A stretch of DNA of 64,000 bases from Heliocidaris erythrogramma (taxonomy: Eukaryota; Echinodermata; Echinoidea; Camarodonta; Echinometridae). The translations under genes were made by a program, and so were the position numbers. Below are positions 1 to 11,379 of the stretch, in pieces (the stretch's first letter is position 1; each line of letters opens with the position of its first letter). The notes under the pieces were generated by a model. The model worked only from the letters and a program-made list of their open reading frames with translations. It was not told the origin of the DNA and did not search any database. Location: contig CM046856.1 in NCBI GenBank assembly GCA_025617745.1, forward strand, positions 44,321,049 through 44,385,048, read 5' to 3'.

Positions 1-735
1 TCATTTAAAACGGTTATATCTAAAAAGTTTATTGATTTTTCACTAACGTTCCATTTAAATGAAATTGCCGAATGTAGTTTCATCAAAATATGTAATACAG
101 ACACGTTACCAAAATCCTTTCTCCAAATAATAAAGCAATCATCTAAATATCTTAGCCAATTATTTTGAAAGTAATTCTTGACCTCTACATTAAAATGATG
201 TTCAATTTCATTATATAACTTTTCTTCTAAATGGCCCATAAATAATGTGGCATATGTTGGGGCCATTTTTGTTCCCATTGCAGTGCCACGATTCTGTATA
301 TAATATTCATCATTAAAATGGAAAGTGTTATTCCTCAATATAAACGCAACTGCTTCTAGTATAAATTCAACTGAAAATCGAGAGTCAATCAATTCCGGGT
401 GTTTGTTCATCCAGTATCTAATACCTTCTAAGCCCGCCTCATGCGGAATATTTGTGTATAGACTATTTACGATATAGAATCACTCATCAAATCTACAGGT
501 AATTTCGTTAAGAAATCCAAATCATCTCTAATAAAACTTTTCACTTTAGTTGTTAGGGGTTTCAAAATAACATCTATGAAATTGCTCAAACGATGTGTAG
601 GACATGATGGTCCAGCAATAATGGGTCGCATTTTCAGATCTTCAGGAGCAGCACACTGAATATATTCTTCTTGGGCCTTTTTTACTTCATTTTCTATTAC
701 CTTACTCTGGTGAATTTTAGGGAGTCCATATAAAT
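1..735 (-). pseudogene. Penelope-like element reverse transcriptase, 5'-truncated by window edge and frameshifted
   Basis: Read on the minus strand, this gives a Penelope-like RT: near 735-690 the LYGLPKIH block, near 640-560 MRPIIAGPSCPTHRLSNF, near 460-440 VNSLYTNIPHEAG, near 300-230 GTAMGTKMAPTYATLFMG, and near 170-130 the catalytic RYLDDCF motif, followed by FLDI at about 30. These are the diagnostic blocks of Penelope RTs, which copy RNA at target sites. The frame breaks near 475-465, between the block ending SDSI and VNSLYTN, so this copy cannot make a continuous protein. The protein continues off the left edge. The expected GIY-YIG domain should follow on the same strand, but the nearby one lies on plus. 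Confidence 0.88.
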
Positions 736-824
736 TTATTGAGCTACAATTAACATTCCATTTAAAACTAATTGCTTAAAATCAATTAAATTTCCATGTA
801 CATTATCAAACAAAAAACTTCATT

Positions 825-1097
825 TATTGTATAACGTGCCAAGGATGTAAAGAACAATATATTGGTGAAACAGGAGATGTTCTTCGTAACAGAGTTAGGG
901 TTCATCGTCAACAAATAAGACAGAAAGAATATAGACAACTAAAATTGAGTGAACATATAGAAAGGTGTGCTCGTTCCGTAGAACCCAATTTCTTAATTAC
1001 ACCTTTTTATAAAATGAATGATGATGACAAAACTAAACGTTGCCTAAAAGAAGAACATTTCATTAATAAATTTAAACCTTCACTGAACGCTATATGA
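825..1097 (+). pseudogene. Penelope-like GIY-YIG endonuclease domain fragment
   Basis: The plus-strand reading frame from codon 825 to the TGA at 1095-1097 encodes about 90 residues beginning YCITCQGCKEQYIGETGD, with the conserved YI-G-ET motif, a VRVHRQQI helix carrying the catalytic Arg/His region, LSEHIERC, and a C-terminal E..FINKFKPSLN tail. This matches the GIY-YIG nuclease at the C-terminus of Penelope-like retroelements, which nicks the target. The domain lacks its RT on the same strand. The RT next to it points away on minus, with the junction at about 735-825, so this is a rearranged or separately inserted copy. Confidence 0.85.
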
Positions 1098-1717
1098 ATT
1101 GCTGTTCCTTTACTCTAACTACCACATAGTATACAGTGTATATTATATTATATAATGTTGCATGTACTATTATGTGTATATACATTCAACAGTCAATCGT
1201 TGTAGAATCCTTACCATGTTCATTGACTGCATTTTACACCAAGGATCTTTATGTATCATATTAACTTAAGAAATGCGTCAGACTATTTAATTTCGAAGTC
1301 TACATACTCTTTTATCTCAGAATAACCAAACAAGTCTATACCCGGTTTAAGCTATTGTAATCACTCTACTCTATTGTGTACTGTGCCAAACAATAATCCA
1401 CTGTTCCATTGACTCCAAATGCCATAATCCTTCTTCCCCCGCTCACCAGGCCTACTATTCAACATCCTCCCTGCTATCACAACTCATTCTTCTAGCTTTC
1501 ATCTACCAGCAACTATCCGTCCATTGAATAGATCTCCTAACTTTAACAACGGAGATTTGAAAGACTTGTAAAATGTTTGTAACTTCTACTTGTACGATAT
1601 ATAAACGCATGTAACTAACAGGTTAATCATTCCACCTGAAGAATTAAACGAAAGCGCTTGTGGAAGCAAACCTACGGATATCTACTATGTCTTTATTCTC
1701 GGAGTGAACTTTATCTT

Positions 1718-1720
<3 letters not shown>
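1098..1720. other. Non-coding tail after the endonuclease; no gene seen
   Basis: A+T-rich sequence with no coding support. It may be the 3' non-coding part of the Penelope-like element. An 'acctgaagaattaaacg' stretch near 1636 resembles phrases seen in Penelope terminal regions, but this is weak. Confidence 0.4.

Positions 1721-1781
<61 letters not shown>
1721..1781. repeat. (TA)n-(TG)n compound microsatellite
   Basis: A (TA)n run followed directly by (TG)n. A second (TG)n follows at about 1986-2010 and a third near 2390-2421. Together they separate the copies of the adjacent small element. Confidence 0.95.
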
Positions 1782-1788
1782 GGCGTGT

Positions 1789-1985
1789 TTAGCAGTATGT
1801 CCGAGGACATTTTCGGACAGAGAACAAAAAAAAAATCATGACAACGATGGTCCTCGGAAGCCGGACAATAATCCTCGAACGTCGAACAATGAATTTGTGC
1901 TTTATTCCGTCGACTGTCCGAGGACGGAGGAACAATATATATAGAGGAACAATACTTGTCCTCGGAAATAAAGCCATACAAGACG
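1789..1985 (+). mobile_element. Small non-autonomous element, 'TCCGAGGAC' family, copy 1
   Basis: The copy starts near tccgaggacattttcggac and ends at tgtcctcggaaataaagcc, so the ends carry TCCGAGGACA in inverted orientation. Further cggac/gtccg half-palindromes lie inside. Nearly the same sequence occurs at about 2195-2372 on plus and 29218-29400 on minus. Short ORFs inside are artefacts of the repeat. It is MITE-like in size, but the target duplication is not clear because the flanks are TG microsatellites. Confidence 0.7.
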
Positions 1986-2194
1986 GGGTGTGTGTGTGTG
2001 TGTGTGTGAGTGGGCTTACATAGATTCAGTTGTGGGGTACAGAGAACAAAAGAGCACAATGATGGCCTTTATTCCGTCATGCTTGTGGGGTACAAAATAC
2101 AATAGGAGAAGTGCTTGCGGGGTACAAAATACAATAGGAGAAAGCAATACAGATCTCCACAAATCAATGTGTGTGAGGGCGTTTGTTTAGCATT

Positions 2195-2372
2195 ATGTCC
2201 GAGGACATTTTCGGACAGAGAACAAAAAAAAAATCATGACAACAATGGTCCTCGGAAGCCGGACAATAGTCCTCGAACGTCGAACAATGAATTTATGCCT
2301 TATTCCGTCGACTGTCCGAGGACGAGTAACAATAGAGGAACAATAGTTGTCCTCGGAAGTAAAGCCATGTAA
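2195..2372 (+). mobile_element. 'TCCGAGGAC' small element, copy 2
   Basis: Same sequence as the copy at 1789-1985, with a short internal deletion (an 'atatatag' segment is missing). It is followed by a (TG)n run into which the LINE appears to be inserted. Between copies, a roughly 30-bp unit 'ggggtacaaaatacaataggag' is tandemly repeated at about 2030-2140. Confidence 0.7.
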
Positions 2373-2484
2373 ACGTGTTGGTGTCTGCGTGTGTGGGGGT
2401 GTGTGTGTGTGTGTGTGTGTGGTTCACATTCAGATCTGTTACTCGTTGATGGTCATTTGCATTTTGGGGATATGACAAAAAGAT

Positions 2485-3221
2485 ATGGATAGGAGGTCAT
2501 ATTTTACTCTACTCACTCTAAATGTGAGAGGATTAAGAGATAAGACTAAAAGGATAAACATTTTTGAATTTTGTAGAAATAAAGGTAGTAACATTGCATT
2601 TTTACAAGAAACTTATAGCACGGAAGAGGTAGAAGACAAATTGAAATCAGAATGGAATGGTCCAATCTTGTTTAGTCATGGGACAAACCACAGTAAAGGT
2701 GTTTTAGTATTGATTTCTCCAAACTTAAATCTGAAAAATGAAAATGTTGTTATAGATGAAAATGGAAGATACATTGTTATGAAACTAGAATTTCAACGAT
2801 CCAAGCTTCTTTTAGTTAATTGCTATTTTCCCACGAGAGATAAAGAGAAGATGCAAATTGAATTTTTAGAAGAATTGGATAACCATATTTCAAAGCTTTA
2901 TAGCGCTGGAGATACACTTCTCTTAGAAGGAGATTTTAATATAATAATGGACGGAAAATTGGATTATATGGGACCAAGGAACATTTCTAAAAATAGATTT
3001 TATGATAAATTTGAAGACCTTCTTGATAAATATGGTTTAGAAGATATATGGAGAAAGAGGAATCCAGATAAGAAACAATTTACATTTCATTTAGACAAAA
3101 GTGGCCCGTTGTCCTAAGTCGGTTAGACTACTGGTTTGGCTCGTCTATCTTGCAAAATTCTGTTAATTGTTGTGATATTTTGATATACATTACACCAGAT
3201 CATTCTGGTGTTCTGCTTCAG
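2485..3221 (+). pseudogene. LINE endonuclease domain (L1/Tx1 group)
   Basis: From ATG 2485 the frame shows LLTLNVRGLRD (TLNVRG motif), IAFLQETY (LQET, catalytic Glu), LLVNCYFPTRD, LLLEGDFNIIMDGKLDYMG (the GDFN catalytic motif), then after a frameshift near 3105 SRLDYWF and ITPDHSGVLL, matching the usual SDH catalytic end of these nucleases. It makes the first nick for target-primed reverse transcription. The frame ends prematurely at 3115-3117, but the next frame continues the domain to 3221, where a DNA transposon interrupts it. The copy is therefore inactive. Confidence 0.9.
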
Positions 3222-3225
3222 TTAA

Positions 3226-4157
3226 AGATCACATTGCAAGAAAATTCCATCAAAATAAATATTGGCTTAATACTTATTATTGCATAGATGGCATAAATTA
3301 TACAAGGTTATCCAAATTCAACGCTTGGAAACATTTGAATTAATGATTATTATCAATTATAAAACGGTAAAATACAGCCCCCGATATAGCAGCTGAAGAG
3401 CTCCTTGAACGCTGCTGAGATGTGTGACGACACACGAAGGACCAGTCCTGTCTAAGCAGACGATGTCCCATAATATCTTACACATTTTTCAGTGCCTCCT
3501 CTTCACTTATTTCTCTCACTTGACTAGCGTCAGTCTTAATGTTAGTCTGTTGCCTCACTCTTAACTTCGTGTATGGTATTATTTTGATGAAAAATGCAGC
3601 GTTAAAAAAATAAAGGAATCAGTCACTTGTAAACAAAATAAGACGCCATTGTATTTTCAGCTGCTTGCACCGGGGCATGTTCGGCGTTTCAAGAGGGCAC
3701 GAATACCATCCAGTCTATTATTCGGCGGGCTTTTCAATTTGAAAATGGGGTTTATTTCATTGATCATTGACCCTTCTCCTGTGTATTTACAATCAAACGG
3801 TTTTAGTTATCAGAATCAGTTTCACTTTCCCTTTTAGAATGGTGTGAAATAAGGTCATGTTAAATATACCGAACTCTTTATAATTTGATAAATAATTGCA
3901 TTGCAATTACGTTCATTCATTATAGGACGTCGTCTGCTTAAGCAGGATCGATCCCTAGTGTGACGACATCAAAACATCGCTATATTTCTGGCGAATCCTC
4001 GGATATTCCAGATGCTTAGAAGAGCTTTTATTTATGTTGTTTTTATAATCATCAGATACGCAGTTGACATAAAACTTATACGATTGCCATCTGTAAGCTT
4101 CCCAGTTTCTAGTGATACATTAATTGCCATATTTGTGATTTTCTTGCAATGTGATCT
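3226..4157 (+). mobile_element. Non-autonomous TTAA transposon, 932 bp, copy 1 (inside the LINE)
   Basis: It is flanked by TTAA at 3222-3225 and 4158-4161. Ends are inverted: left AGATCACATTGCAAG, right CTTGCAATGTGATCT. It splits the LINE ORF2 exactly between the endonuclease and the linker to RT, so it inserted after the LINE. TTAA target use fits piggyBac or Kolobok superfamilies; without a transposase I cannot choose. The 62-codon open frame at 3649-3837 recurs in the other copies but looks like chance. Related copies lie at 29445-30376 and 37217-38121, both in the opposite orientation. Confidence 0.88.
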
Positions 4158-4161
4158 TTAA

Positions 4162-7100
4162 GGAGCTTTGTAGACACGCCCCACTTCGGTAACTCTTACT
4201 GGAAATTTAATAATAGCTTGTGCGCAGATCAAGAATTTGTGAGTGTATTTAGAGATAAAGTAGTGGAATTAAAAAATGAGTGGATTCCTAAAATAAAAGA
4301 TAAATTATTGTTGTGGGATTTTCTTAAAATGAAAATGAGAGAGTTTATTAATACTTATACAAAGAAAAAAGCAAAACTTAGGAAACTTGAAATTGAAAAA
4401 GTAGAAGAGGAAAGCAGATGCTTAGAAAATCAATTTTTAGCACAACGATCCAGAAACATAATTGATGAAATTGAGGGGGGGAAATCCAATTTGAACAAAT
4501 TGTATGATTATTCTCGACAAGGTTTAAAGATTCGATCAAGGGCCGTTTGGTTTGAGGAAGGAGAACAGAAGACACAATATTTTGAACAGTTACTTAAGTT
4601 TAATAAACGGAAAAGTGTGATTGGAGAATTATATGATCAAGATGAACAGGTCATTAAGGATAGAAAGAAAATATTGAAGATGATTGGATCATATTATGAA
4701 AACTTGTATTCGTTGAGTAAAACGCTTGTTGATCAAAACTCCTTATTCTTTGATGACATTCCTAAATTATGCAAAGAAAATCGAGATATTTGCGAAGGTA
4801 GAGTAACTAGTAATGAATTTAATAAATCCCCTGGGAATGATGGCTTCACGGTTGAATTCTATTATACTTTTTGGACCTTATTGGGGGGACTCTTGGTTGA
4901 AATTTTAAATGAAGCATATGATAGGGGTACATTAGTAACTTCACAAAAGCAAGGTGTAATTACGTTATTAGAAAAAGAAGGTAAAAATCCATTATATATC
5001 CAAAATTATAGACCAATCACGCTTTTAAATGTTGATTATAAAATACTCTCAAAGGTATTAGCAAAAAGATTGAAAGATGTACTAAATGAGACAATTCACA
5101 ATGATCAAGTAGGTTACGTCAAAAATAGGAATATAGGAGAAGGTGTGAGATTGATAGACGATATTTTATTTCAAGCCTCTCATGAAAATATTGGATATTT
5201 GATCACGGTGGATTTCGAAAAGGCTTTTGACTCTATTTCTCATGACTTTTTATTCAAGGTTCGTAAATTATTTGGATTTAATCAATCATTTTGTTCGTGT
5301 ATTATACACAGATATTACCAGTTGTATTATGAATGGGGGTTATTCCACTGGTTATTTCAACATAAAACGAGGAATAAGACAGGGGGATCCTCTTTCCCCA
5401 TATTTGTTTTTGCTTTGTATAGAAACACTTGCTTTGGCAATAAGGAGAGACATTACCATTGAAGGAGTTCAGTTTGGAAAACATGAAATTAAACAAATAT
5501 TATATGCAGATGATATATCCCTGTTTGTGAAAAATACAAATTCTATAAAACGGCTTCAATGTCTTTTTGAAGAATTCGAGAAAGTAAGTGGTCTTAAGGT
5601 GAACAAAGGGAAAACGAACTTTTTGTGGATGGACAAAGATAGTGAAAGACCCCAAATTCCCTTGTTTGGAAATTTAGTCCAGCAAATTAAAATTTTAGGT
5701 GTTTATTTCTCTATGAATGTGATTATAAAATAAGATTTGAATTTCAAAGAAATACTTAGTAAAATAAAAAGAATTTTGGGATGGTGGAAACAAAGGGATC
5801 TCACACTTATGGGTAAAATACACTTGTTAAAAACATGCATTATCAAAATTAAATTATGTCTCCTCACTTATAGTGGTTCCGCAGTGGTTGTTTGCTGAGG
5901 TGGAAAAAATTACTTTTGAATTTTTGTGGTCAGGTAAAGACCGCATAAAAAGAAGTACAATGTATCAGGACTACTCGCATGGAGGGTTAAGAATGATGAA
6001 TTTTAAATTGTTTGTAAAGGCACAGCGTTTGATATGGCTGAAACATTTATTATATGGAGAAAGGGATGCTGGATGGAAATTGTATTTTGATTTTTGTTTC
6101 AGAACAGTTGGTGGGAGATTTCTGTTCTTATGCGACTTTGACGCTTCTAAATTAACATTAAAAATGCCACAATTTTATTCAGAAATGCTGAAGGCTTGGC
6201 AAGATATGAGGAAATATAGATACTCTGAAGGGGAGGTTAATCCGGTTATATTTAATAATCATAATATTTGTATAAGAGGTAAAATGATCTGTGATATTGA
6301 TCTATTTAATAAAGGCATACGCACTGTAAATCACATTTTTGACAATGGGCATATAAAGCCTGTGGTTTATTTTCAAAATCTTGGGATAAATGCAAATCAA
6401 TTGCTCCAGATAATTGATATTGCTCATGCCATACCAACTAGTTGGAAAAATGCTACTCCTTCGGTCAAATTTATGAAAATCGATTTTGTTGACTTTAATA
6501 TAAACATGAATATTGTTGGGCAGGAAACAACTTTTCAGGTAGTTAAATCTAGAACTATTTATAACTGTTTTATTAACAATTTATGTGATTCGTATAATTT
6601 AACAGTAAAGGATGGTCACAGCAATTTCAACTTTACAAATAAAGAAATATGTACTTTTTTATCCGAGCAAGGAACACAACTCTCATTAGAAAACAAAGGG
6701 AATTTCAATTTATACTTTTACATGGAGCTATATATACAAAAGAACATTTGATGAGGTTTGGGTTTGTGACGGACAATTATTGCTCATTTTGTTTATATAA
6801 GGAGACTGAGTCTTACTTTCATATATTTCTGAACTGTGCGAAAGTGAAACCGTTATGGCAATTTTGTATTGAATATTTTGGCTTGGCTGAATTAAAAGAT
6901 ATGAATTGGGGGGATATATTCATGGGATTACCTGGTAATTCAAATAGAAATAAATGTGTAAATTCTTTGGTCATGTTTATTAAATATGCAATTTTCCATT
7001 CTAGGGCTCAAGGCCAGGTTCCTTCATCTACGAAAATACAAAAATATATAGCTGATTGTATAGAGGAAGAAAAAAATCTAGCAACGAAGGCAGGGAAGTT

Positions 7101-7191
7101 ACATTTACACTTACAGAAATGGGAAGAACTGAAAATGAATAAGGATGTGAGTGTGAGCAGGTATGATGTGTCTAGTGTTGTGCGTGTGTAA
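4162..7191 (+). pseudogene. LINE reverse transcriptase and C-terminal region (L1/Tx1 group), frameshifted
   Basis: Coding resumes right after the inserted transposon (SYWKFNNSL at about 4195-4220). Segments in order: helical linker; VWFEEGEQKTQYFEQL; SPGNDGFTVEFY; NYRPITLLNVDYKILSKVLA; TVDFEKAFDSISHDF (first catalytic Asp, about 5207-5250); then, after a frameshift near 5340-5390, GIRQGDPLSPYLF and ILYADDISLF (YADD at about 5505). A stop at 5731-5733 is followed by continued homology in shifted frames: WWKQRDLTLMGKIHLLK at 5780-5840 and FEFLWSGKDRIKR at 5915-5955. A Cys-rich CSFCLYKETESYFHIFLNC segment lies at about 6780-6840, as in L1/Tx1 C-termini. At least three frame breaks make this a dead copy. 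The hydrophilic C-terminus ends at the TAA at 7189. Confidence 0.92.
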
Positions 7192-7799
7192 ATTTTGGTA
7201 GTTTGTTGGATGTTAGTGAGTGTGAATGTGTGAATGTTGAGCAGGGAGGGGGGGGGGGGGGGGGGGAGTAGTGAAAGGGGTAACAAGGTACACTGATGAA
7301 GGGTTTATATATTTAAAAAAAAATGCATTATGTTACTTTTCATGAATGATCATTTTCCCCTTCTCTTGGGTAAATTGTTAGATGCACATCTTATTATTTA
7401 TGATATGAATAAAACATGAAGAATTGTATTTCATTTAATTATACTGTAATTATACATTTTTGTTTACCCCTTTATTCATTTAAAGGAGATCTTTATATGA
7501 ACTAGGAAAATAACAAAAGAAAAGAACTTTAACATATTTTGAATGAAAGATCATTTACATTGAATATTATACATTGTGGGACATAGGGAGGGGGTATAGG
7601 GCGTACGTTAGTGTTTGTCAATATATTATTTACTTAGTGATTTCATTCCAACATTCTTCCATGCTTGTCTTGTGAATAATTTAACACTATGGTATGAAAA
7701 CGAAATGAAGATTTGTATTTGTTTGAAATTATTTACATTTATGTAATGATCTATTTTGAATGACATCTCTAATAAAATATTTTGAAAAACAAAAAAAAA

Positions 7800-8474
7800 G
7801 TGTGTGTGCAGCGTGCAAGTAGAAGCCATACAATGTGTGAATAATCGTCCTTAGTGTTACAGAGATTATACCAGTATTAAATATCATTATCTCTATCACT
7901 TATCAACTGAAAATATATCACGGTTTTCTTGCATAGGATCATAGTTATTTTAAAGCAGTTGTACGAAATGAAAAAAAGATAATGCGGTATACGAAATAAT
8001 ATGAACAATAAATGGTCATAGATAATTATATTCTACAGGTTGCATAATTTTAATGATTAACACTTAACACTTAAGGAGCTGATCACATAATCATCAACAT
8101 GTCAACAATTTTTTTATAACGATAGAGATAAAATTTGGATTATGTAGAAAATGTAAAGTAGTTACCGATTTATGCCAATAAGCCTTTATCACTGATTTTC
8201 TCGGATCTAATACATTTCGAGAAGGACCGATTTCATGGTTGTCACTTTGAAATCGTTGATGTGTGGAAAATAGCTTTAGATATAATATGGTGTAGGTTGA
8301 TACTGATTCAATGTTCAATTTGCATTTTACATTGAATCCACCAGTAACACTAAATAATACGAGATTCAACAGAAATGATGGAATGGTAAATATAATTGGA
8401 GTAATCAATGTCATACAAATAGCAGATGAGTCCTTTTCCATAGGCTTATAATAAGGGTTGAGTAGTACAAAGGG
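7800..8474. other. Unassigned A+T-rich DNA
   Basis: No coding, RNA or repeat structure recognised here. The minus-strand open frame overlapping 8094-8633 runs through simple repeats and has no protein-like composition. Confidence 0.5.
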
Positions 8475-8552
8475 TTTGTTTGTTTGTTTGTTTGTTTGTT
8501 GTTGTTGTTGTTGTTTTGTTGTTGTTGTTGTTTTTTTTTTTTGGGGGGGGGG
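8475..8552. repeat. (GTTT)n-(GTT)n-T(n)G(n) compound simple repeat
   Basis: A run of gttt units passes into gtt units, then a T-run directly joined to a G-run of about ten. The T(n)G(n) junction is a recurring compound motif in this window. Confidence 0.95.
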
Positions 8553-8565
8553 TTTACAGCCCATA

Positions 8566-8890
8566 AATGTAAAAATCAACCACAAATATGTGAAAATAAC
8601 CACAAAATTTATGTAAAAACATTGCACCTGCAAATGTTAAAATAACCACGAATGTCATAACATGTCAACCACAAGTGTGAAAATAACCACAAATGTCATA
8701 AAAATCGCCCCCAAATGTAAAAATATGTTTAACCACAAATGTAAAAATTTCCAGTTTTACCACAAATGTCATAAAAATCGCCCCCAAATGTAAAAATATG
8801 TTTAACCACAAACGTAAAAATTTCCAGTTTTACCACAAATGTCATAACACGTCGACCGCAAATGTAAAAACTCATCGCTTGCAAATAATG
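8566..8890 (+). repeat. Minisatellite A ('accacaaatgtaaaaa' family)
   Basis: Irregular tandem repeats of accacaaatg followed by taaaaa or tcataaaaa, including a duplicated block of about 70 bp (about 8690-8760 and 8760-8830). It ends with cgaccgcaaatgtaaaaact then catcgcttgcaaataatgcacc. The same closing sequence occurs inverted at about 26335-26395. Confidence 0.9.
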
Positions 8891-8917
8891 CACCGAAGTT
8901 ATTATGGTAAATTGTCA

Positions 8918-9415
8918 CTTGGTCTAATGCCAATAGGTCTAATAACCAAATGGTTTAACATCATTCGGTAATAACCATTTGGTCTAATAATCAGTTTAAT
9001 CACTTCGTCTAATCACCACTTCGTCTATAGCCAATTCATCTAAAACCTATTTGGTCTGATACCCATTTGGTCTAAACCCCTTTAGTCTAAACATCACTTG
9101 GTCTAATAATCAGTTCATTTAATGTTCATTTGGTCCCATATCTATTTCGGCTAAAAACAGTTGGTGTAATAACCAAATAGTCTAATTATCATTTCGTCTA
9201 AGAGCCATTTTGTCTATAAAACCCAGTTGATCTAACACCCACATCGTCTAATCATCACTTCGTCTAATTACCATTTTTTCTAATCATCGTTTGGTCCAAT
9301 TCTCTGTTCGTCTACTAACAGTTAGGTCTAATATCCATTTACTCTAATACTACAAATAGGTTAGCCTGTCATAGTTATATAGGTTTATTGCCACTTGGTC
9401 TACAGCCAGTTGGTA
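8918..9415 (+). repeat. Minisatellite B ('ttggtctaataaccatt' family)
   Basis: About thirty degenerate units of 15-18 bp built on catttggtctaataacc. A same-strand array lies at 24243-24645 and an inverted one at 25498-25680. Confidence 0.92.
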
Positions 9416-10174
9416 TAAGCTGGTAATTTTCTATATATACTGTGGTAATATAGAAATATCACAAAACTATGCATAACTATGATGGTCAAATACAAATTCA
9501 TTTCATTTTTATTTGGCCACGTTCATTTGAAAACTCCAACTACTCCAATGATGATGATATTTCCTATTTTTCATTTTTTTTGGTTGTCGAAAGCTTAAAG
9601 TATACTATACCAAGGTTGGTAATACCTAAATATTTTACAAAATATTTCTAGATTAATTGTCATTTTGAAGACTAGCATGCAATGGCAACATCAAAATATT
9701 CCTAGATTATTTCTAGGTTAGGCCTATTTCTAAATAAATTTTAATTTTGAAGAGTGCCAATGGCAACATAAAAATATTCCTAACTATACATAAATTATGA
9801 TGGTAACCTCTAGAATTATTGCAAACTTAAAAGAGTACCCAATGATAGCAAAATCTTTAAAAATTCAAGGCTATGTCATGCATATTTTGCAGAGTAAAGT
9901 TTCACGATGTCCTTAAATTTATGAGTGCCAATGAATTCTCCTGAATTAGTACTGTACGAGGTGTGACATTTCACCCCCACTCAAATTCTATACTCATTCA
10001 ATCAAGCTTGACATCTGCATAAAAATCAAACAATGTCTGAAAAGTAATTATGTATACAGCTTGGTATAACTCGGGAGGATAATCACGCAGGAATTCTAAG
10101 GATACTCAAAGTCTTCACACTTTTCACTCAGACTGTGACCAGGCCACTTGTCAAAGTATTGTGTTCTCATTCCA
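9416..10174. other. Unassigned A+T-rich spacer
   Basis: Contains short near-repeats of 'aatattcctagattatttctag' (about 9640-9780) but no supported gene. Confidence 0.45.
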
Positions 10175-10178
10175 TTAA

Positions 10179-11124
10179 AGGTATTGCATAGTTTTGGCAA
10201 GGGTCATTGATTTTGAAAATATGTCTTCTATTCGAATCAGTGGACATTCAGAAGAAGATAACTGCCGTTGGCGGGGTCAAAATTGGTCATGGCAGTGCCG
10301 TATATAGATAGAGTCTGGCCAACTCGGCTCCAGTTGGGTAACAAATAAGCCAGTTCGGGGTTAGCGCATGGTACTGAGATTGTACAAATGACCCCAAATA
10401 TCCACAGATATTTTAGACATGGAGGGTCCCTTTATGTGCACTTCAGAAAAATAACTCTGGGAGTGATAGAGGTGCCTCATGAATAGCTTTTGTTTCCCCT
10501 TTAAAAAGAATACTTCCACCTGGATATCATGGAATGCACCATTAGTGCATAATTGAATAATGATTACATGACATTCATGAGCACATATCGAATATTAGTG
10601 TCAGTGGGTTTTAGAATTTTGGTACAGATGACCTTTATCTGCTCATGCTCAGATTGCATCCCCGAAGTGGCTTATTCCTTTGTTGCAAGCTTACATAACA
10701 AAGGAATATACGCCATGTTGCTACCCAACTGAAACCGAGTTGACCAGACTCTTTCTATATACGGCACTGGGTCATGGTTCTGAATAGCGCCCTCACCGGC
10801 GAAAAATGACAATTTCCTTGAAAATCATGGTTTAACATAAACAGACCATTATTTTTTTGAAAGATTATGATAAAGGGGTGTCAAAGGAAGATACTCCGAA
10901 AATTTCATGGAGATCGGCCAATGAATAACGGATATATATAATTTTTGGTGATTTCAGGATTTATCGGGGGTTCCGATAAAATATGATAAAAAAATAAATA
11001 TCTCGAAAATGCAACAAAATTAATCCGAACGGTATGGAGGTTTGATTGTGTACCCCAAACGGAGTTGAATAACAAAAAATGGACGAAATTTATTTTTTGA
11101 CCCTACCAAAACTATACAGTACCT
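10179..11124. mobile_element. Non-autonomous TTAA element with nested hAT-like MITE
   Basis: TTAA at 10175-10178 and 11125-11128. Imperfect terminal inverted repeats: left AGGTATTGCATAGTTTTGG; right, read inverted, AGGTACTGTATAGTTTTGG. No transposase is encoded. A second element (10293-10769) sits inside. Confidence 0.8.
10293..10769. mobile_element. hAT-like MITE with 8-bp target duplication
   Basis: Ends are CAGTGCCGTATATAGA and its inverted partner TCTATATACGGCACTG, apart from a small difference just inside. It is flanked on both sides by GGTCATGG (10285-10292 and 10770-10777). The inverted similarity continues inward (ggccaactcggctccagttg against caactgaaaccgagttgacc). CAG termini with 8-bp duplications are typical of hAT transposons. 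A 32-bp relative lies at 32249-32280. Confidence 0.88.
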
Positions 11125-11379
11125 TTAAGAAGAGTAGAAACCATAATATATACCCTCTTGGGTGCGACCTAAATTTCAACAGCTTATTTACAAACTTCGA
11201 ATGGCCTTGATTTACACACGAAGGTTGCATAATTAGCACGATCGCAGAGATTTTCAGGAAACAGGCGTGGAGACATCCCTTTATTTGCATGACTGTACCT
11301 AATTTATTTTAATTGATTTTATACCATGTGGCTTCATACATTCCGCAAGCTGATTTACCGCCTTTTATTTTTTCTGTTC

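Larger units (their letters stand above)
2422..7799 (+). mobile_element. L1/Tx1-type LINE, ORF2 only, decayed, with nested TTAA element
   Basis: The element carries an apurinic-type endonuclease, an RT and a C-terminal Cys-rich region in the order of an L1/Tx1-group ORF2. No ORF1 precedes it, so it is probably 5'-truncated, beginning after the (TG)n at 2421. The 3' untranslated part (7192-7799) has a G-run at about 7248-7267 and ends in aataaaatattttgaaaaac followed by an A-run at 7791-7799, as expected of a poly(A)-tailed LINE. Flanking 'gtgtgtgtg' on both sides could be the target duplication, but this is ambiguous in a microsatellite. Removing the 932-bp insertion leaves about 4.4 kb. Confidence 0.85.

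Noticed and set aside
3649..3837. Conserved 62-residue protein in the 932-bp transposon (also at 37537-37725)
   Set aside because: Identity reflects shared element DNA; the frame has no recognisable domain and is not preserved intact in the copy at 29445-30376.
8094..8633. 179-codon minus-strand frame with Lys/Gln/Thr runs
   Set aside because: The runs come from (GTTT)n and T/G tracts, and the rest has no conserved pattern.
8566..8890. CRISPR-like array
   Set aside because: Units are degenerate, contiguous and without unique spacers; eukaryotic minisatellite.
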